Assembly: GCA_016935295.1 (NCBI GenBank)
Contig: JAFGRF010000292.1
Coordinates: 1-7,194 of the forward strand
Direction of reading: 5' to 3'
DNA: 7,194 nt
Source: Caldifarciminota bacterium
GTDB taxonomy: Bacteria > Hydrothermota > Tepidihabitantia > Tepidihabitantales > Tepidihabitantaceae
This document shows, in pieces, positions 5,707 through 7,194 of the stretch (position 1 is its first letter; each line of letters starts with the position of its first letter). The position numbers and the translations under genes are program-made. The notes beneath the pieces are model-generated. The model saw nothing but the letters and a program-made list of their open reading frames with translations. It was not told the DNA's origin and did no database searches.

Positions 5707-6917
5707 TATCTGGTCACGACGACCCTGGTAACGCTCGACGCTTCACGCATTACGCTTGACGTAGGACGCACGAAGTAGACGCCCGGACTCAGATGCCGTA
5801 CGTCGTTCGCACCTAACCGCAGGTCCATCACCTTCCGGCAGTTGATGTCCAGCAACTCCACCCTGTATGCTGTGTACTGCCTACTGCCTGCTGCGCCGAG
5901 CACCAGCACCCCGCGTACGACCGTGGCTGACAGAGCATGGTCGCGGGCCGGCACCGCGTGGTCCTCGGCCACCGCGCCCTGCAGCCCGGTGATTACGCCG
6001 ACGTACATCGTGTTGAGGGAAACCCGGTCCCTGGTTCCGCCGAACACGAAGATGTAGTCGGTATCGTTGAGTGTGGTCAGCTCGACATGCGGATTCCCGA
6101 CTTTCTCGGGAAGGAAGTCGGTGGAGTCCCAGCCGCCGGCCTCGGTCCAGTAGAAAACCTCCCGCAGCTCCGGAAATCCGTCAAAGCTGCAGCCGCCGCC
6201 GGCGATGAACAGCCGGTCGCGCAGAAAGTCGCCGTCCGTATCGTAGACGCCGACCGGGTAGTCGGGCAGCGTGTCCCAACGGCCGCTGGGTGCGTGGTAG
6301 CGGAAGAAGTCTGACCAGAGTTGCGCGCCGCAACTGCCTCCCACCGCGTAGCAGTAGTCGCCGTTGGAAGCCGAACCGGGGAACCACCGGGGCGGGGCCT
6401 GGGCCGGCGTGTGTTCAAACCAGAAGTCCTGAGCCGGGTCGTACTCCCAGAACTCGTTAGAGTAGGTCGAGTCGTTCCAGCGGCCGAAGTAGTAGTAGAT
6501 CCGGTCGCCGACCGCAGCCGCGCCATTCGCATACACGGTCGTCCGCAACGGCGGTGATGAGAGTATGAACCAGGTGTCCAAGGCCGGGTTGTACTTGCGC
6601 ATCACTGCGTTGAGCGGCCAGTACCCGCCGAGCACGTATAGCTCGCCGTTGTACACCACGCCCCGCGCTTCCGTAGATGGGTTGGGCATTGGTGCAAGCT
6701 CCGTCTCCCACGAATCTCCTGCCACGTCGTATGCCCAGTGAACGACGCTCGGCACGATGAAGCCACCAAACATATAGATACGACCGTCGATCAGGCCGCT
6801 TGCCGCGCACTGCCCGCCCAGGGGCAGCGGCGCGCCCACGCGCCAGTCAATCGAAACCTGCGCCTGCGCGGCCGAAGCCACGACCGCGAGGCAGACAACA
6901 ACCATCAGTCCCTTCAT
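5706..6917 (-). CDS. Secreted six-blade Kelch-type beta-propeller with a sorting domain
   Basis: This is a 403-residue exported protein. A signal peptide covers residues 1-20 (ending ASAAQAQ). Six Kelch-like motifs, each a hydrophobic strand ending in GG or a variant, lie near residues 41-52 (GLIDGRIYMFGG), 87-98 (VVYNGELYVLGG), 132-145 (ending YYYFG), 184-194 (ending YAVGG), 231-241 (ending FIAGG) and 282-294 (ending FVFGG), with WxxL/P-type turns between. This gives a six-blade propeller, usually a binding or scaffold fold; no catalytic site is evident. Residues ~332-403 are a sorting domain (ELLDINCRKV, NDVRHLSPGVYFVR, RVVVTR). AGGAGG (6928-6923) lies 5 nt before ATG. It is the upstream partner of the peptidase, whose start is 9 nt after its stop. 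It could bind polymer or present the peptidase at the surface, but that is inference. The usual ISGR of the tail is INCR here. Confidence 0.9.
   Translation of the reverse strand: MKGLMVVVCLAVVASAAQAQVSIDWRVGAPLPLGGQCAASGLIDGRIYMFGGFIVPSVVHWAYDVAGDSWETELAPMPNPSTEARGVVYNGELYVLGGYWPLNAVMRKYNPALDTWFILSSPPLRTTVYANGAAAVGDRIYYYFGRWNDSTYSNEFWEYDPAQDFWFEHTPAQAPPRWFPGSASNGDYCYAVGGSCGAQLWSDFFRYHAPSGRWDTLPDYPVGVYDTDGDFLRDRLFIAGGGCSFDGFPELREVFYWTEAGGWDSTDFLPEKVGNPHVELTTLNDTDYIFVFGGTRDRVSLNTMYVGVITGLQGAVAEDHAVPARDHALSATVVRGVLVLGAAGSRQYTAYRVELLDINCRKVMDLRLGANDVRHLSPGVYFVRPTSSVMREASSVTRVVVTR
5728..5769 (-). repeat. 7-bp tandem array, GCGTNNN type, six units, in the Kelch tail
   Basis: On the minus strand the units are GCGTCCT, ACGTCAA, GCGTAAT, GCGTGAA, GCGTCGA, GCGTTAC, exactly 7 bp apart over 42 bp, the same length and unit number as in the peptidase. 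It encodes the loop (PTSSVMREASSV) between GVYFVR and the final RVVVTR. Confidence 0.8.
5766..5924 (-). repeat. Sorting-domain module, copy B (in the Kelch gene)
   Basis: This is the gap-free counterpart of 3600-3758, also 159 bp, encoding Kelch residues 332-384. The bodies of the two proteins in front of the modules are unrelated, so the module moved or was copied as a unit. Confidence 0.8.
5866..5893 (-). repeat. 7-bp tandem array, CAGYANN type, four units, in the Kelch sorting domain
   Basis: On the minus strand the units are CAGCAGG, CAGTAGG, CAGTACA, CAGCATA, followed by CAGGGTG. Position, unit number and phase match the array at 3700-3727. Confidence 0.75.
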
Positions 6918-6926
6918 CTCCTCCTC

Positions 6927-6990
6927 CTATCCTCGTCACGACTACTTTAGTGACGCTCGACGCATCATGCATCACGCCAGACGCAAGCTT
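6927..6990 (-). pseudogene. Orphan sorting-domain tail fragment with a lost stop, upstream of the Kelch gene
   Basis: One frame reads KLASGVMHDASSVTKVVVTR, close to the peptidase and Kelch tails, but nothing of the rest of a sorting domain or any protein body precedes it. The gene on its right already ended at 7113. Instead of stopping after VVVTR, the frame runs on as I-G-G-G into the Kelch ribosome binding site. The Kelch tail has ACCAGATAG here and the fragment ACGAGGATAG, so one extra base moves the TAG out of frame. It is best read as a remnant of a deleted gene or a stray copy of the array with its flank. Translation from the ATG at 7047 is possible but not convincing. Confidence 0.5.
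6950..6984 (-). repeat. 7-bp tandem array, GCGTNNN type, five units, in the orphan tail
   Basis: On the minus strand the units are GCGTCTG, GCGTGAT, GCATGAT, GCGTCGA, GCGTCAC over 35 bp. As in the other two arrays, the next-to-last unit is GCGTCGA, and a GTCGTGAC flank follows within 8 bp. Confidence 0.75.
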
Positions 6991-7063
6991 GTCCGTGGTT
7001 TTCTCCATCTCTGCCCGGCGTCGCGAGCACGCGTTCTTCGAGACCATCGAAGTCGTCGGAAGA

Positions 7064-7097
7064 CAGGAGGCGGGCGGGATGATCGGCCCGCCTCCTG
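7064..7097 (-). terminator. 12-bp GC-rich hairpin after the right-edge gene
   Basis: Arms 7064-7075 and 7086-7097 are perfectly complementary over 12 bp with a 10-nt loop. It begins 15 nt after the stop of the right-edge gene. In the direction of transcription it is followed by TCTTCCGACG, a poor T-run. A second, weaker 6-bp stem (7036-7041 with 7047-7052) follows it. It is probably a transcription end or mRNA 3'-end structure. Confidence 0.55.
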
Positions 7098-7112
7098 AGG
7101 TTCCATACTCGC

Positions 7113-7194
7113 CTAGCGCTGGACCACGAGCTTCCTGGATAGTGTCAGGTCTGAGCCCGTGATACGGACCATATAGACGCCAGCGTTGAGGCCG
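7113..7194 (-). CDS. C-terminal end of a secreted protein with a type A sorting domain (5' part outside the window)
   Basis: The frame read from 7193 gives GLNAGVYMVRITGSDL, then TLSRKLVVQR and TAG at 7115-7113. The GVYMVR strand, short polar loop and RKLVV strand are the last two strands of a T9SS type A sorting domain. The loop is of ordinary length and carries no 7-bp array, so this tail is more like that of the esterase than those of the Kelch and peptidase. Nothing can be said about the body of the protein. The stop is followed by a 12-bp hairpin, so this gene probably ends its own transcript rather than continuing into the Kelch gene. Confidence 0.75.
   Translation of the reverse strand, partial: GLNAGVYMVRITGSDLTLSRKLVVQR

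Noticed and set aside
6847..7047. Minus-strand 66-codon frame running from the hairpin region through the orphan tail into the Kelch gene
   Set aside because: It lacks a good SD, has a structureless N-terminus and overlaps the Kelch signal peptide out of frame; only its middle is meaningful, as a tail remnant.

Overview
The window is a GC-rich, densely coding stretch in which every supported gene lies on the minus strand, so transcription runs from right to left. Each gene whose N-terminus is visible encodes a protein with a Sec-type signal peptide. Three complete or nearly complete tails, plus the fragment at the right edge, look like type IX secretion (T9SS) type A C-terminal sorting domains (pattern: VYDxxGRxV ... 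L..GVYxVR ... K.VVxR). Secreted papain-like peptidases with CARDB-type repeats, Kelch proteins and tails of the form 'NDVxxLxPGVYFxR ... VVVTR' recall candidate division WOR-3 (Stahlbacteria) or a related FCB-like lineage. This placement is from memory of protein style, not from a search.

Layout in transcription order (right to left): (1) 7194-7113, the last 26 codons of a gene with a sorting-domain tail, followed by a 12-bp hairpin; (2) about 6990-6927, an orphan fragment resembling only the last ~19 residues of a sorting domain, with a shifted stop, just before the next ribosome binding site; (3) 6917-5706, a secreted six-blade Kelch-type propeller with a sorting domain; (4) 5696-3504, a secreted C1 (papain-fold) cysteine peptidase with two CARDB-like modules and a sorting domain, starting 9 nt after the Kelch stop; (5) a 182-nt gap holding a tiny SD-preceded ORF and a hairpin; (6) 3321-1675, a secreted esterase-D-type alpha/beta hydrolase with an extra C-terminal domain and a sorting domain; (7) a 15-bp perfect hairpin; (8) 1579 to beyond the left edge, a secreted CocE/NonD-type (peptidase S15 fold) hydrolase whose 3' end is cut off.

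Functionally this is a block of exported hydrolases and one exported propeller, probably acting on the cell surface or outside the cell on protein and ester substrates. Only Kelch and peptidase are spaced closely enough to be confidently co-transcribed.

The least ordinary signal is a set of degenerate 7-bp tandem arrays. One type (minus-strand unit GCGTNNN) occurs three times, and a second (CAGYANN) twice. They sit at the same two places in the sorting domains of the Kelch and peptidase genes, and the GCGT type also occurs in the orphan tail. Because 7 is not a multiple of 3, a change in unit number would shift the frame of the export tail.
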